From CAVZZG01 sp963779685 (GTDB taxonomy: Bacteria; Actinomycetota; Thermoleophilia; Gaiellales; F1-60-MAGs149), in assembly GCA_963779685.1 (NCBI GenBank), contig CAVZZG010000001.1, positions 1,054,001 to 1,118,000 of the forward strand: DNA of 64,000 nucleotides, in the 5' to 3' direction. The notes under the pieces were generated by a model, which had not been told where the DNA came from, searched no databases, and saw nothing but the letters and a program-made list of their open reading frames with translations. Below are positions 18,077-26,478 of the stretch, piece after piece. Position numbers and translations under genes: made by a program. Within the stretch, counting starts at the first letter, position 1. Every line of letters starts with the position of its first letter.

Positions 18077-18468
18077 TCGGCCGGCGGGGCACGTACGAGC
18101 GCATCGTCACGGCGGAGGCGATCGCGGCCTACTGCTCGGTCACCGGCGATGCCGACCCGCTGCACGTGGACGCGGCGTTCGCCGCCCGCTCGCCCTACGG
18201 CGAGCCGATCGCGCCCGGCGGGCTCGTGATCGGCTTCATGATGGCCGCCGCCGTCGCTGCCACTGGCGACCTCGGCGTCGCGGTGCCGTCGGTCGGGTTC
18301 GATCGTCTACGGCACACGGCGCCGGCGCGCATCGGCGATGCGCTCCGCGTCGACTACCGCGTGGTCTCCTTCGACGGCGACCGCGGGCATGCCGACATCA
18401 CCGTGGTCAACCAGCGGGACGAGACCGTGGCCGTCGCCGACCACGTCTTCGTGCGGATGACGGCATGA
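18073..18468 (+). CDS. MaoC-type (R)-enoyl-CoA hydratase / dehydratase
   Basis: This is a 131-residue hot-dog-fold protein. It has the hydratase-2 motif with Asp and His in VTGDADPLHVDAAFAARSPYGEPIAPGGL, read as TGDADPLHVD followed by the conserved PYGEPIAPGG. The likely reaction is hydration of a 2-enoyl-CoA, or a related dehydration, in the pathway encoded by the operon. It is coupled on both sides by ATGA overlaps with the CoA ligase and the acyl-CoA dehydrogenase genes. Confidence 0.85.
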   Translation: MIGRRGTYERIVTAEAIAAYCSVTGDADPLHVDAAFAARSPYGEPIAPGGLVIGFMMAAAVAATGDLGVAVPSVGFDRLRHTAPARIGDALRVDYRVVSFDGDRGHADITVVNQRDETVAVADHVFVRMTA

Positions 18469-19586
18469 CGGACGAGGCGGCGATGGTGCTCGAGAGCGTC
18501 GATGGCCTCGTCCGCGATCTGATCGCGCCGCGGGCCGCCGCCATCGACGCGACCGGCGAGTTCCCGCGCGACGTGTACGAGGGGCTCGCGGCGCTGGGCC
18601 TCTTCGCCGCCTGCGTACCGCCGGAGCACGGCGGGATCGAGATCGGGCTCGAGACCATGATGCTGGCCGTCGAGCGGCTCGCCGGCTCCAGCGCGGCCTG
18701 CGCGCTGCTGGTCGGCAACTGCGGCGACGGCGTGGCCGCGATCGTCCACGGCGGGTCGCGGGAGCAGCAGGCCCGCGTCCTGCCGGGCGTGGCCGACGGC
18801 TCGCTCGTACCGTGCTTCTGCCTCACCGAGCCGGGCGCGGGCTCCGACGCCGCGGCGCTGCAGGCCACCGCGCGACCCGACGGCCGGCACCACCGCATCA
18901 CCGGCACGAAGCTCTACATCACCAACGGCTCCGTCGGCGGCGTCTTCACGGTCTGGGCGCGCACGGGGGCCGGCATCTCGGCGTTCCTGGTCGAGGCCGG
19001 CGCCGAGGGCCTGATCGCGGTGCGGGACGAGGAGCTGCTCGGACTGCGCGGCGTCCCGGCGACCGAGCTGCGGTTCGAGGAGACGCCGGCCGAGCTGCTG
19101 GGCACGGACGGCGACGGGTTCCGGCTCGCGATGGCGACGCTCGACGAGGCGCGCCTGAACATCTCGGCCTGCGCCCTCGGCACGGCCCGCGGGGCGCTCG
19201 AGGTCGCCCTGGAGTTCGCCCGCTCGCGCGAGGCGTTCGGCCAGCCGGTGATCCGCCACCAGGGCCTCTCCTTCCTGCTGGCCGACGTCGTGACGGAGCT
19301 GGCCGCCGCCCGCGCGCTGTGGCGCGAGGCCATCGCAGCCGTGGAGGCGGGTGCGGGCCGGGAGGCGTCCACGCGCTGCGCCATGGCCAAGAACGCCTGC
19401 TGCTCGGCCGCCATGCGCGCGACCACCGAGGCGGTGCAGGTGCTGGGCGGGGCCGGCCTCACCCGGGACGTACCGGTCGAACGCATGTTCCGCGACGCCA
19501 AGACCTTCCAGATCCTCGACGGCACCACCCAGATCCAGCAGCTGATCATCGCCCGCCACCTCGAACGCCACGGGCTTCCCCTCTGA
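18465..19586 (+). CDS. Acyl-CoA dehydrogenase
   Basis: This is a 373-residue FAD acyl-CoA dehydrogenase. It shows the FAD/substrate motif PCFCLTEPGAGSDAAALQ (about 116-133), the ITNGSVGGVF region, the REAFGQPVIRHQGLSFLLAD helix and the C-terminal dimer/FAD segment VQVLGGAGLTRDVPVERMFR. It introduces a double bond alpha-beta to a CoA thioester and passes electrons to ETF. The catalytic base in short- and medium-chain enzymes is a Glu near FQILDGTT; here the site reads RDAKTFQILDGTTQIQ, so the base may lie elsewhere. ATG 18465 overlaps the MaoC stop. Confidence 0.9.
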   Translation: MTDEAAMVLESVDGLVRDLIAPRAAAIDATGEFPRDVYEGLAALGLFAACVPPEHGGIEIGLETMMLAVERLAGSSAACALLVGNCGDGVAAIVHGGSREQQARVLPGVADGSLVPCFCLTEPGAGSDAAALQATARPDGRHHRITGTKLYITNGSVGGVFTVWARTGAGISAFLVEAGAEGLIAVRDEELLGLRGVPATELRFEETPAELLGTDGDGFRLAMATLDEARLNISACALGTARGALEVALEFARSREAFGQPVIRHQGLSFLLADVVTELAAARALWREAIAAVEAGAGREASTRCAMAKNACCSAAMRATTEAVQVLGGAGLTRDVPVERMFRDAKTFQILDGTTQIQQLIIARHLERHGLPL

Positions 19587-19598
19587 CGGAGTGACACC

Positions 19599-20450
19599 AT
19601 GCACGAGCTCGCCATCGACTACCTCTGCGGCCACTTCACCGAGGACAACATCCGGCGCAACTTCTTCGAGTCGTCCGAGAGCGAGATCTTCGAAGCGGTC
19701 GGCCGGCTCAAGGACCTGCGGGGCTACACCGCGCCGGAGTTCCTCGCCCACCTCGAGACGCTCGGCATCGGCCGGATCGTGATCCCCACGCTGCTGACCT
19801 GGGACTACTGGCATCAGCGCCCGATCGAGGAGACGTTCGTGGAGGAGGTGGCGGCGGCGCACGCCGAGTTCCCCGACCGCATCTTCGGGCTGTACGGCGT
19901 GAACCCCCGAAAGCGCATGGACGGTGTCCGGGAGATGGAGGACGCCATCCGCCACAAGGGCTTCCTCGGCCTGCATCTCCACCCGCACGGGTTCGGGCTG
20001 CCGCCCAACCACGCCTGGTACATGCCCTACTACGCCAAGTGCGAGGAGCTGGGTGCCGTGGTGGCCGTCTCGATGGGGCACACGCTCGACTTCATGCCGG
20101 GCGAGGTCGGGCGGCCGATGTACCTCGACGACGTCGCCCTGTACTTCCCGAACCTGACCATCGTGTGCGGGCACACCGGCTGGCCGTGGGTGGAGGAGGC
20201 CATCGCGCTGGCGTCCAAGCACCCGAACGTCTACCTCGGGACGTCCGGCTACGCGCCGAAGTACTGGCGGCCCGAGATGCTCCAGTTCATGGACTCCCGC
20301 CGCGGCCGGTCGAAGACGTTGTGGGGCACCGACTACCCGCTGGTGCGCCACGCCGAGTCCATGCGCCAGATCGACGAGCTGGGGCTGAAGCCCGAGACCC
20401 GGCGCGCGATCCTGAACGAGAACGCGCGGAAGGTCTACGGGTTGTCGTGA
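19599..20450 (+). CDS. Amidohydrolase-2 family protein lacking the N-terminal HxH
   Basis: This 283-residue TIM-barrel protein is of the amidohydrolase-2 family (ACMSD/decarboxylase-like). Downstream metal-site motifs are recognisable: GLHLHPHGFG, VAVSMGHTLDF, IVCGHTGWPWVEEA and WGTDYPLVRH with the final aspartate. The N-terminal metal motif, normally DxHxH, is replaced by AIDYLCGHF, so one pair of ligands is missing. Family members hydrolyse or decarboxylate ring compounds. In this operon it may act on a CoA-linked or free cyclic acid. It starts at ATG 19599, 12 bases after the dehydrogenase stop, with GGAG upstream. Confidence 0.75.
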   Translation: MHELAIDYLCGHFTEDNIRRNFFESSESEIFEAVGRLKDLRGYTAPEFLAHLETLGIGRIVIPTLLTWDYWHQRPIEETFVEEVAAAHAEFPDRIFGLYGVNPRKRMDGVREMEDAIRHKGFLGLHLHPHGFGLPPNHAWYMPYYAKCEELGAVVAVSMGHTLDFMPGEVGRPMYLDDVALYFPNLTIVCGHTGWPWVEEAIALASKHPNVYLGTSGYAPKYWRPEMLQFMDSRRGRSKTLWGTDYPLVRHAESMRQIDELGLKPETRRAILNENARKVYGLS

Positions 20451-21127
20451 TCGTCGAGATCGTCATCGACCGCCCCGCGCGGCGCAACGCGCTCGACATG
20501 GCTACCACCGACCGGCTGCGGCGCGACCTTTCGGCAGCTGCCGCGGATCCCGCCGTCCGCGCGATCGTCCTGGAAGGCGGGGGCACCGCGGCCTTCAGCG
20601 CCGGCCAGGACATCAAGGAGCTGGCCGCGCTCGACCGCGCCGGCAAGCTCGCCGCGCACGCGGCGGGCCAGGCGCTGATGGACGAGATCGAGGCCCACCC
20701 GTGCCTCGTGGTCGCCGCCATCGAGGGCTACTGCCTCGGCGGCGGTCTCGAGCTCGCGCTGGCCTGCGACCTGCGCATCTGCGGCGCCTCGGCCGCCTTC
20801 GGATTGCCCGAGGTCGGGCGCGACCTGCTGCCCACCTGGGGCGGCCACTTCCGGCTGTCGCGGGTCATCGGCCTCGGGCGCGCCAAGGAGGTCGTCCTGG
20901 CCGGGCGGCGGCTGGATGCGACGGGGGCGCGAGACTGGGGGCTCGTGGCGGAGGTCGTCCCCGACGGCACCGCCCGCGACCGCGCGATCGAGGTCGCGGG
21001 CGACGCGATCGCGGGCTCGAGCCGGGCCACGGTGGCCCGCGCCAAGGCGCTGGTGACGGCCGGGTTCGCCGCCGACCCTCGGCTCGCGCGGCAGCTCGAC
21101 CTGCTGGCAGAGGAGGCCCAGACGTGA
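20447..21127 (+). CDS. Enoyl-CoA hydratase/isomerase family protein
   Basis: This 226-residue crotonase-fold protein has the oxyanion-hole motifs AFSAGQDIKELA (about 46-57) and AIEGYCLGGGLELALACDLR, then AFGLPEVGRDLLPTWGG. The first catalytic glutamate position of classical hydratases (E in GGCEL/GGGLE) is represented by GGGLELAL, and the second falls in PEVGRDLLP. It is shorter than the usual 250-260 residues at both ends. GTG 20447 overlaps the amidohydrolase stop (GTGA). Possible roles are hydration, isomerisation or C-C cleavage of the operon's CoA intermediate. Confidence 0.85.
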   Translation: MIVEIVIDRPARRNALDMATTDRLRRDLSAAAADPAVRAIVLEGGGTAAFSAGQDIKELAALDRAGKLAAHAAGQALMDEIEAHPCLVVAAIEGYCLGGGLELALACDLRICGASAAFGLPEVGRDLLPTWGGHFRLSRVIGLGRAKEVVLAGRRLDATGARDWGLVAEVVPDGTARDRAIEVAGDAIAGSSRATVARAKALVTAGFAADPRLARQLDLLAEEAQT

Positions 21128-21960
21128 TCGTCGACTTCCACACCCACCTGCTGAAGTGGGACGACTACGTCCCCGACATGCGCGACTCCATCGCGCGGAT
21201 CAACCCGGCGTACCTCGAGGTCTACGGAGACAGGCACCCCACCGCGGCGGAGTTCGCCGCGGCGTTCCGCGCTGACGGCGTCGACTGGGTCGTGGTGCTC
21301 GCCGAGCACGCCCCCGCCTCGACCGGCAACCTGCGCAGCGAGTACGTGGCCGAGTTCTGCGCGGGCGATCCGGCGCTGATCCCGGCCTGCTGCATCAACC
21401 CGAATGTCGACTGGCAGCCGCGTCAGGCCTTCCAACGCTACGTCGACGAGCTGGGCATGCGCCTGCTCAAGCTGATGCCCAGCTACGGCTACTTCCGGCT
21501 GGGCGATCCTCGCATGTGGCGGATCTACGAGATCGCCGAGGCGCGCGGCGTCCCGATCCTGATCCACGTGGGCTCGTCGGTGTTCCCGGGCACCCGGCAG
21601 CGCTTCTGCGATCCCGACGACCTGCAGGACGTCGCCCGCGAGTTCCCGGACCTGCCCTTCGTGCTCGCCCATGCCGGCCGCGGCTACTGGTACGAGCAGT
21701 GCCAGTTCCTCGCCGAACACGAGCCGAACGTCTACCTCGACCTCACCGGACTGCCGCCCGCCCGCCTGCTCGACCTGCTGCCGCGGCTCGAGCGACTGGC
21801 GACCAAGACCGTCTTCGGCAGCGACTGGCCCGCCGTGCCGAAACCCGTCTCGGACAACCTGGCCGCCGTTCGTGCGCTCCCGCTCTCCGACGCCGCCAGG
21901 GCCGCCATCCTCGGCGGTACCGCCGCCCACCTCCTCCGACTGGACCGATCCAATGGATGA
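21124..21960 (+). CDS. Amidohydrolase-2 family metal-dependent hydrolase/decarboxylase
   Basis: This 278-residue protein keeps the full metal site of the family: N-terminal IVDFHTHLLKWDD, then PILIHVGSSVF, FVLAHAGRGYWYE and FGSDWPAVPK with the last aspartate. Unlike its neighbour at 19599 it should bind a divalent metal. Homologues include ACMSD and gamma-resorcylate decarboxylase. GTG 21124 overlaps the crotonase-fold gene's stop, and its own end overlaps the SDR gene by 8 bases. Two family members in one acyl-CoA operon suggest that ring opening or decarboxylation is part of the pathway. Confidence 0.85.
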   Translation: MIVDFHTHLLKWDDYVPDMRDSIARINPAYLEVYGDRHPTAAEFAAAFRADGVDWVVVLAEHAPASTGNLRSEYVAEFCAGDPALIPACCINPNVDWQPRQAFQRYVDELGMRLLKLMPSYGYFRLGDPRMWRIYEIAEARGVPILIHVGSSVFPGTRQRFCDPDDLQDVAREFPDLPFVLAHAGRGYWYEQCQFLAEHEPNVYLDLTGLPPARLLDLLPRLERLATKTVFGSDWPAVPKPVSDNLAAVRALPLSDAARAAILGGTAAHLLRLDRSNG

Positions 21961-22717
21961 CAGCTTCTCGCTCACCGGCCGCCGCATTCTGATCACCGGC
22001 GCCGCCTCCGGCATGGGCCGCTCGTTCGCCCAGCTGGCCGCCGCCGACGGCGCCCACGTCGGCCTGCTCGATATGAACGGCGCCGGGCTCGACGAGACGG
22101 TGGGCCTGCTCGGCGGCGACGGTCGCCGCGTCGCGGTCGCGGTCGACCTCAGCGACTGGCCGCATACCGAGGCGGCGGTGGCCGAGGTGCGCGCCGTGCT
22201 CGGAGGCTTCGACGCGATCTGCAACGTCGCCGGCTGGGACGCGCCGGGCCGGTTCTGGGATCAGCCGTACGAGATGTGGGAGCGCCTGCTCGCCGTCAAC
22301 CTCTGGTCGACGCTGCACGTGTGCCGCGCAACCGTCCCGGATCTGGTCGCCCAGGAGTCGGGGACGATCGTCAACGTCGCCTCCGACGCCGGCCGGGTCG
22401 GCTCGAAGGGCGAGACCATCTACGCCGCCGCGAAGGGCGGCGTGATGGCGTTCACCAAGTCGGCCGCGCGCGAGCTGGCGCCGCACAAGGTGACGGTCAA
22501 CTGCATCTGCCCGGGCCCGACGCTGACGCCCTTGCTGGAGCAGGAGATGATCGACAACCCGAAGCTGATCGAGAAGCTGGTACGGGCGATCCCGCTGCGG
22601 AGAGCGGCCGACGCGGTCGATCAGGCCAGGGTGATCGCCTTCTTCGCCTCGCAGGCGGCCTCCTACTGCACCGGCCAGGTGCTGTCGGTCAGCGGTGGCC
22701 TGACGATGGTCGGGTGA
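21953..22717 (+). CDS. Short-chain dehydrogenase/reductase (SDR)
   Basis: This is a 254-residue classical SDR. It has the cofactor motif ITGAASGMGRSF (TGxxxGxG) near residue 15 and an acidic residue in LLDMNGAG that favours NAD. The NVAG-type segment reads ICNVAGWDAPG. The catalytic site has Ser in NVASDAG, with YAAAKGG (YxxxK) following. It probably oxidises the hydroxyacyl intermediate produced by the hydratases. ATG 21953 lies inside the end of the amidohydrolase gene, and its stop overlaps the TetR start. Confidence 0.9.
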   Translation: MDDSFSLTGRRILITGAASGMGRSFAQLAAADGAHVGLLDMNGAGLDETVGLLGGDGRRVAVAVDLSDWPHTEAAVAEVRAVLGGFDAICNVAGWDAPGRFWDQPYEMWERLLAVNLWSTLHVCRATVPDLVAQESGTIVNVASDAGRVGSKGETIYAAAKGGVMAFTKSAARELAPHKVTVNCICPGPTLTPLLEQEMIDNPKLIEKLVRAIPLRRAADAVDQARVIAFFASQAASYCTGQVLSVSGGLTMVG

Positions 22718-23268
22718 CCGCCGGTACCGACACCGCGATCCTGCGGGCCGCCGCGGTGCTGATCGCCGAACGGGGCTATCACGGCGCCTCGATGCGCGAC
22801 CTCGGCCGGGCCGTAGGACTGCAGATGGCCTCGCTGTACCACCACTTCGGGTCGAAGCAGGAGCTGCTGGTGGCGATCATGCGCGAGGCGATGGCGGATC
22901 TCACCGCCGTCGTCCGCGAGGCGGTCGACGCGGCCGGTACCGACCCGCACGACCGGCTTGCGGCCGCCATCCGGGCCCACGTCCGGTTCCACACCGAGCG
23001 CCGGCCCGAGGTGATCGTCGCCGACGCCGAGCTGCGGGCGCTCGAGGAGCCCGGGCGCAGCGAGATCATCGCCCTGCGCGACCGGCACCAGGCGATCTTC
23101 CGGGCGCCGGTCGAGGAGCTCGGCATCGCGTGTGCGGGTATCGTCACGAGCGCCATCATCACCATGTGCACCGACGTCGCCACCTGGTTCCGGCCCGCCG
23201 GCCCACTGGACGCGGACGAGGTCGCGGAGGTCTTCGTCCGCCTCGCCTTCGAGGGCATCGGCCGGTGA
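22714..23268 (+). CDS. TetR-family transcriptional regulator
   Basis: This 184-residue regulator has an N-terminal TetR helix-turn-helix (AERGYHGASMRDLGRAVG followed by ASLYHHFGSKQELLVAIM) and a helical ligand-binding C-terminus. It resembles regulators of acyl-CoA catabolism, where a CoA ester releases DNA. The GTG start (22714) overlaps the SDR stop. The gene sits within the operon it probably controls through the 18-bp palindrome at 16728-16745, which would give autoregulation. Confidence 0.85.
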   Translation: MTAGTDTAILRAAAVLIAERGYHGASMRDLGRAVGLQMASLYHHFGSKQELLVAIMREAMADLTAVVREAVDAAGTDPHDRLAAAIRAHVRFHTERRPEVIVADAELRALEEPGRSEIIALRDRHQAIFRAPVEELGIACAGIVTSAIITMCTDVATWFRPAGPLDADEVAEVFVRLAFEGIGR

Positions 23269-24017
23269 TCGTCCGCGTCGAGCACCCGCGCCCCGGAGTC
23301 GCGCTCGTCACGCTCGACCGGCCGGCGAAGCGCAACGCGCTCTCGGAGGAGCTGATGGGGCGCCTGGCCGAGGCCTTCGACGACCTCGCCGCGGACGGTT
23401 CGACCCGCTGCGCCGTCCTGACCGGCGCGCCACCGGCGTTCTGCGCCGGCGGCGACCTCTCGGAGCTGCGCCACATCGACATCGACGGCTACCTCGCCTA
23501 CTGCTTCCGCTACCGCGACCTCGCGGTGCAGATCGGCGGGCTGCCGTTCCCGGTGGTGGCGGCCGTCAACGGCGCGGCGATCGCGGGTGGCTTCGAGCTG
23601 ATGTGCCTGTGCGATGTCCGGGTGGCGGCCGAGCACGCGATCATGGCCGTCGGCGACGTCGATATCGGCCTCCCGCCGACGAGCGGCCTGTCGTGGCTGC
23701 TGCCACACCTGGTCGGCCCAGGCCGCGCCCGCTGGCTGGCGCTCGCGAGTCCGCGCCTGACGGCGTCCGAAGCACGTGCGATCGGGCTCGTCGAGGAGGT
23801 CGTCCCGGACGCGCTGGCGCGATCGCTCGATCTGGCCGACGAGATCGCGCGCAAGCCGGGCGACGGGGTGCGCCTCACCCGCCGGCTCCTCGCGGACGCG
23901 CTCGAGCAGGGCCACGAGGCGACCATGTCCGCGGAGTTGTCCGCCCAGGCCGAGGCCTTCGCCAACCCGGCGGTGCGGGCGGCCATCGACGCCTTCTTCG
24001 CGCGGCGTGGCGTATAG
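23265..24017 (+). CDS. Enoyl-CoA hydratase/isomerase family protein
   Basis: This 250-residue crotonase-fold protein is the last gene of the operon. Oxyanion-hole motifs are APPAFCAGGDLSELRHI and VAAVNGAAIAGGFELMCLCD. The classical first Glu is present in GGFELM, and VDIGLPPTSGLS lies at the second site, where the usual Glu is not evident. GTG 23265 overlaps the TetR stop. It is not closely similar to the crotonase-fold protein at 20447, so the two probably act at different steps. Confidence 0.85.
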   Translation: MIVRVEHPRPGVALVTLDRPAKRNALSEELMGRLAEAFDDLAADGSTRCAVLTGAPPAFCAGGDLSELRHIDIDGYLAYCFRYRDLAVQIGGLPFPVVAAVNGAAIAGGFELMCLCDVRVAAEHAIMAVGDVDIGLPPTSGLSWLLPHLVGPGRARWLALASPRLTASEARAIGLVEEVVPDALARSLDLADEIARKPGDGVRLTRRLLADALEQGHEATMSAELSAQAEAFANPAVRAAIDAFFARRGV

Positions 24018-24102
24018 GCGTCGCCGGTGAGGATCGTCTTCGTCCAGATGCTGTCGAGTGCGACCCCGATCCGGCGCTCGTCGACCGTGTCGGGGAACGA
24101 TC

Positions 24103-24108
24103 TCTAGT
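24103..24108. repeat. Left target-site duplication TCTAGT
   Basis: TCTAGT directly abuts the left end of the insertion sequence and is repeated at 25141-25146 beyond its right end. It fits the NCTAGN target known for IS481. Confidence 0.85.
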
Positions 24109-25049
24109 TGTAGAGCCTCGGTTCCTGTGAGACGCGGCTGATGGGTGGTTGGCCTGCGAGGGAGCCGTGGGGTCGGTGGGTGTTGTACCAGCGGATGTAG
24201 CCGGGGAGGGCTCTGGCGCGGTGGGCGGAGGAGTGGTAGGCGTAGGCGTAGGCCCATTCGCGTTGCAGGATCCGGTTGAAGGCTTCGGCTTTGCCGTTGG
24301 TGCGGGGTGTGTAGGGCTTGGTGCGGAGGTGGCGGATGCCGTGGCGGCGTAGGGTGTCGCGGAACGCGTGGGAGCGGTAGCCAGCGCCGTTGTCGGTCAT
24401 CACTCGCGTGATCGTGATGCCGCGCTGGGCGAAGAACGCAACGACGAGATCCAGGAATCTGGAGCAGGAGGTGGCGTCTTCGGCTGGGTAGAGCTCGCAG
24501 ACCGCGATCCGCGAGTGATCGTCGACGGCGACGTGGGCGTGCTGCCAGCCGGCCCGTGAGTTGCGACGCACGCCGTCGTTGAGGATCCGCTTGCCGACGC
24601 GCCAGAACCGGCCCAGCTTCTTGGCGTCCAGATGTACCAGCGCGCCCGCCTGGTCGTACTCGTACCGGTTGGCGGGCGGGCGCGGCGCCCGTTCGTGGCG
24701 GCTGACACCGTGGCGGCGCAGCACCCGGTGCACGGTCGCGTGGGGGCGGCCCAGTGCCGCGGCGATCGTTCGCGGGCCCCAGCCGGTCTGGCGGCGCAGC
24801 TCGAGGATCTGCTGCTCCGCTGCCGGCTCGAGCCTTCTGGGATGCGACCTTGGGATCGGCGGCAGGTCACGGAGCGCCCCGAAGCCACCCCGCTCGTAGC
24901 GGCGGATGAGCCGGTAGGCGGAAGCCCGGCTGATCCCGCAGTCGGCCGCTGCTCGCGGGATCGGGACACCGCTGAGGGACGCGTTGCACGAGCCGGCAGC
25001 GAGCCTCGTATGAGTGCCGCATCCGACGCGGCGGGCTAGAGTCGATCAT
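24104..25049 (-). CDS. IS481-family DDE transposase (one frameshift; stop codon supplied by target DNA)
   Basis: An N-terminal helix-turn-helix (PIPRAAADCGISRASAYRLI) is followed by a DDE integrase core: HLDAKKLGRFW, VAVDDHSRIAVCELYP, MTDNGAGYRSHAFR and TPRTNGKAEAFNRIL, ending YIRWYNTHRPHGSL. The start may be ATG 25049 or 25022. One extra C near 24978 separates the first 24 residues from the rest; removing it restores a protein of about 314 residues. The last codons read TAC AAC TAG. The element itself ends at the A of AAC, so the stop TAG comes from the duplicated CTAG target. Function otherwise looks intact. Confidence 0.8.
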
Positions 25050-25140
25050 CCGGGCCTCCGAGAGCTTCGGCGTTAGCACCCAAAGCCTCCTCGGAGGCCC
25101 GGACAACAATCAGCCGTCTCGAAGGCTCGTAGGCTCTACA
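24109..25140 (-). mobile_element. IS481-family insertion sequence
   Basis: This is a 1032-bp element bounded by imperfect inverted repeats. The left end is TGTAGAGCCTCGG and the right end, read inward, is TGTAGAGCCTACG; a shared GAGACG follows about 20 bases further in. A 6-bp duplication TCTAGT flanks it. Its single transposase gene is on the minus strand. Both ends and the duplication are intact, which indicates recent insertion. Confidence 0.9.
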
Positions 25141-25146
25141 TCTAGT
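25141..25146. repeat. Right target-site duplication TCTAGT
   Basis: This is the second copy of the 6-bp target, identical to 24103-24108, directly after the right inverted repeat. Confidence 0.85.
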
Positions 25147-25189
25147 GGTCCCCGAAGCCGAGCGATCGCCCGATGCCACCGGCGGGAGT

Positions 25190-26464
25190 CTAGCCCCGAG
25201 CCTGGTCCCGCAGAAGCAGCCAGCGCGGGGTGCCAAAGGCACGGTGCCCGAACGCCATCAGCGCCACGGCCACGGCGACCGAGGCGATGCTCGAGCCGAT
25301 CGCAGCGCCGATGGCCCCGAATGGCGGCACGAGTGCGAAGGCCAGCCCGATGTTCACCACGGCGCCGACGGCGACGATCGCGGAGAACGCGCGCCGGCGG
25401 TCGTGGCGGATGAACACCACCACGAGCGGGCGCGCGTACGCGGTCGCGACCGCTCCCACACCGAGCGCGACGGCCAGCGGGTACGAGCCGGCGAACGACT
25501 CGCCGAAGATGAGCGAGATCAGCGGGCGGCCGAAGACGGCGAGGCCGACCAGCTCGACGACGCCGATGATCGCGCAGAGCGTCGCCACTTGGGCCGAGCG
25601 CCGGGAGGTCGACTCGCGGTCGCCCACGGCCTGGCTCCGCGTAGCCGCCGCTGCTATCGACTCCGTTGACAGCAGCATCGCCTCCGCGAGCGTGACGCCG
25701 AGCGTGTAGAGGCCGAGGTCAGTGGCCGAGACGAGGATGCTCACGATCAGGACGTCGGCCCGCTGGGTAAGCCACCACGCAAAGCGGCTCGGCTGCACCT
25801 CCAGTCCGATGCGAACGACGGTGCGGGGCGATACATCGGGCGGGTCCCGTTCGGGTGACAGCCGGCGTAGCGCCCAGACCATTGGCGCGGCGCCGACGAG
25901 TTGGCTCGCCGACGAGACGGCGAGCACGATCCAGGGCGAGAGGCCCACCGTCGCACGCAGGCCCAGGACCAGCGCCAACTGCGCGACGCCGGACGCAACC
26001 AGACCGGCGGTGGGGCTGCGGACGTCGCCGGCGGTGAGACAGGTCGAGGTGAGGGTGCTGACGAGGACCATCGCCGGTACGAGCGTCGCGCCGGCGACGA
26101 TCACGGATGTGGAATCGCCACGCAGCAACGCGAACGCCCCGATGGCGTACGCCACCAGGCTTCCCGCCACGGCGATCAGCGCCGGTACGCGCACCGCCCG
26201 CAGCACGGCTCGAGGGCCGGCCTTGAGCTCGGAGACCATCCAGACGATGCCGGCGTCGAGACTGAGGCCGGCGAGGGCGAAGGCACCGCTCGCGACGGTC
26301 ACGGCCAGGGCGTAGACCGCGCGACTCTCCGGCTGAAGCGCGCGTGCGATGACGGCGCCGATCACGACCGCCAGCGCGGCGTTCGAGAAACGCCCGCTCA
26401 TAGTCACTGCGACCCGCTTCAGCCGGCGGCGGCGAGCACTCGGTTGCGTCCCTGGAGTGGCCAT
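25190..26464 (-). CDS. Polysaccharide flippase (Wzx / MATE-like family)
   Basis: This 424-residue, very hydrophobic protein has about 12 predicted membrane segments, from MSGRFSNAALAVVIGAVIAR at the N-terminus to ASVAVAVALMAFGHRAF at the C-terminus. The layout and the LVGLAVFGRPLISLIFGESF segment are typical of oligosaccharide flippases of the MVF/Wzx group. It would translocate an undecaprenyl-linked glycan built by the adjacent glycosyltransferase locus. Its 3' end faces the IS element; the terminator hairpin there is split. The start is placed at the first codon (26464), although TTG/GTG alternatives exist. Confidence 0.8.
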   Translation of the reverse strand: MATPGTQPSARRRRLKRVAVTMSGRFSNAALAVVIGAVIARALQPESRAVYALAVTVASGAFALAGLSLDAGIVWMVSELKAGPRAVLRAVRVPALIAVAGSLVAYAIGAFALLRGDSTSVIVAGATLVPAMVLVSTLTSTCLTAGDVRSPTAGLVASGVAQLALVLGLRATVGLSPWIVLAVSSASQLVGAAPMVWALRRLSPERDPPDVSPRTVVRIGLEVQPSRFAWWLTQRADVLIVSILVSATDLGLYTLGVTLAEAMLLSTESIAAAATRSQAVGDRESTSRRSAQVATLCAIIGVVELVGLAVFGRPLISLIFGESFAGSYPLAVALGVGAVATAYARPLVVVFIRHDRRRAFSAIVAVGAVVNIGLAFALVPPFGAIGAAIGSSIASVAVAVALMAFGHRAFGTPRWLLLRDQARG

Positions 26465-26478
26465 TCTGCCGGCGGATC

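Larger units (their letters stand above)
24090..25155. terminator. Ancestral intergenic hairpin split by IS insertion
   Basis: The arm TCGGGGAAC (24090-24098) and the arm GGTCCCCGA (25147-25155) pair at 8 of 9 positions once the insertion sequence and one target copy are removed, leaving a 10-base loop. It would have been a terminator between the convergent enoyl-CoA hydratase and flippase genes. Bases 24018-24089 hold nothing else I recognise. Confidence 0.4.

Noticed and set aside
24027..24107. Small plus-strand open frame starting GTGAGGATCGTC before the IS
   Set aside because: It is only about 26 codons, ends in the duplicated target, and has no ribosome-binding site or recognisable product.
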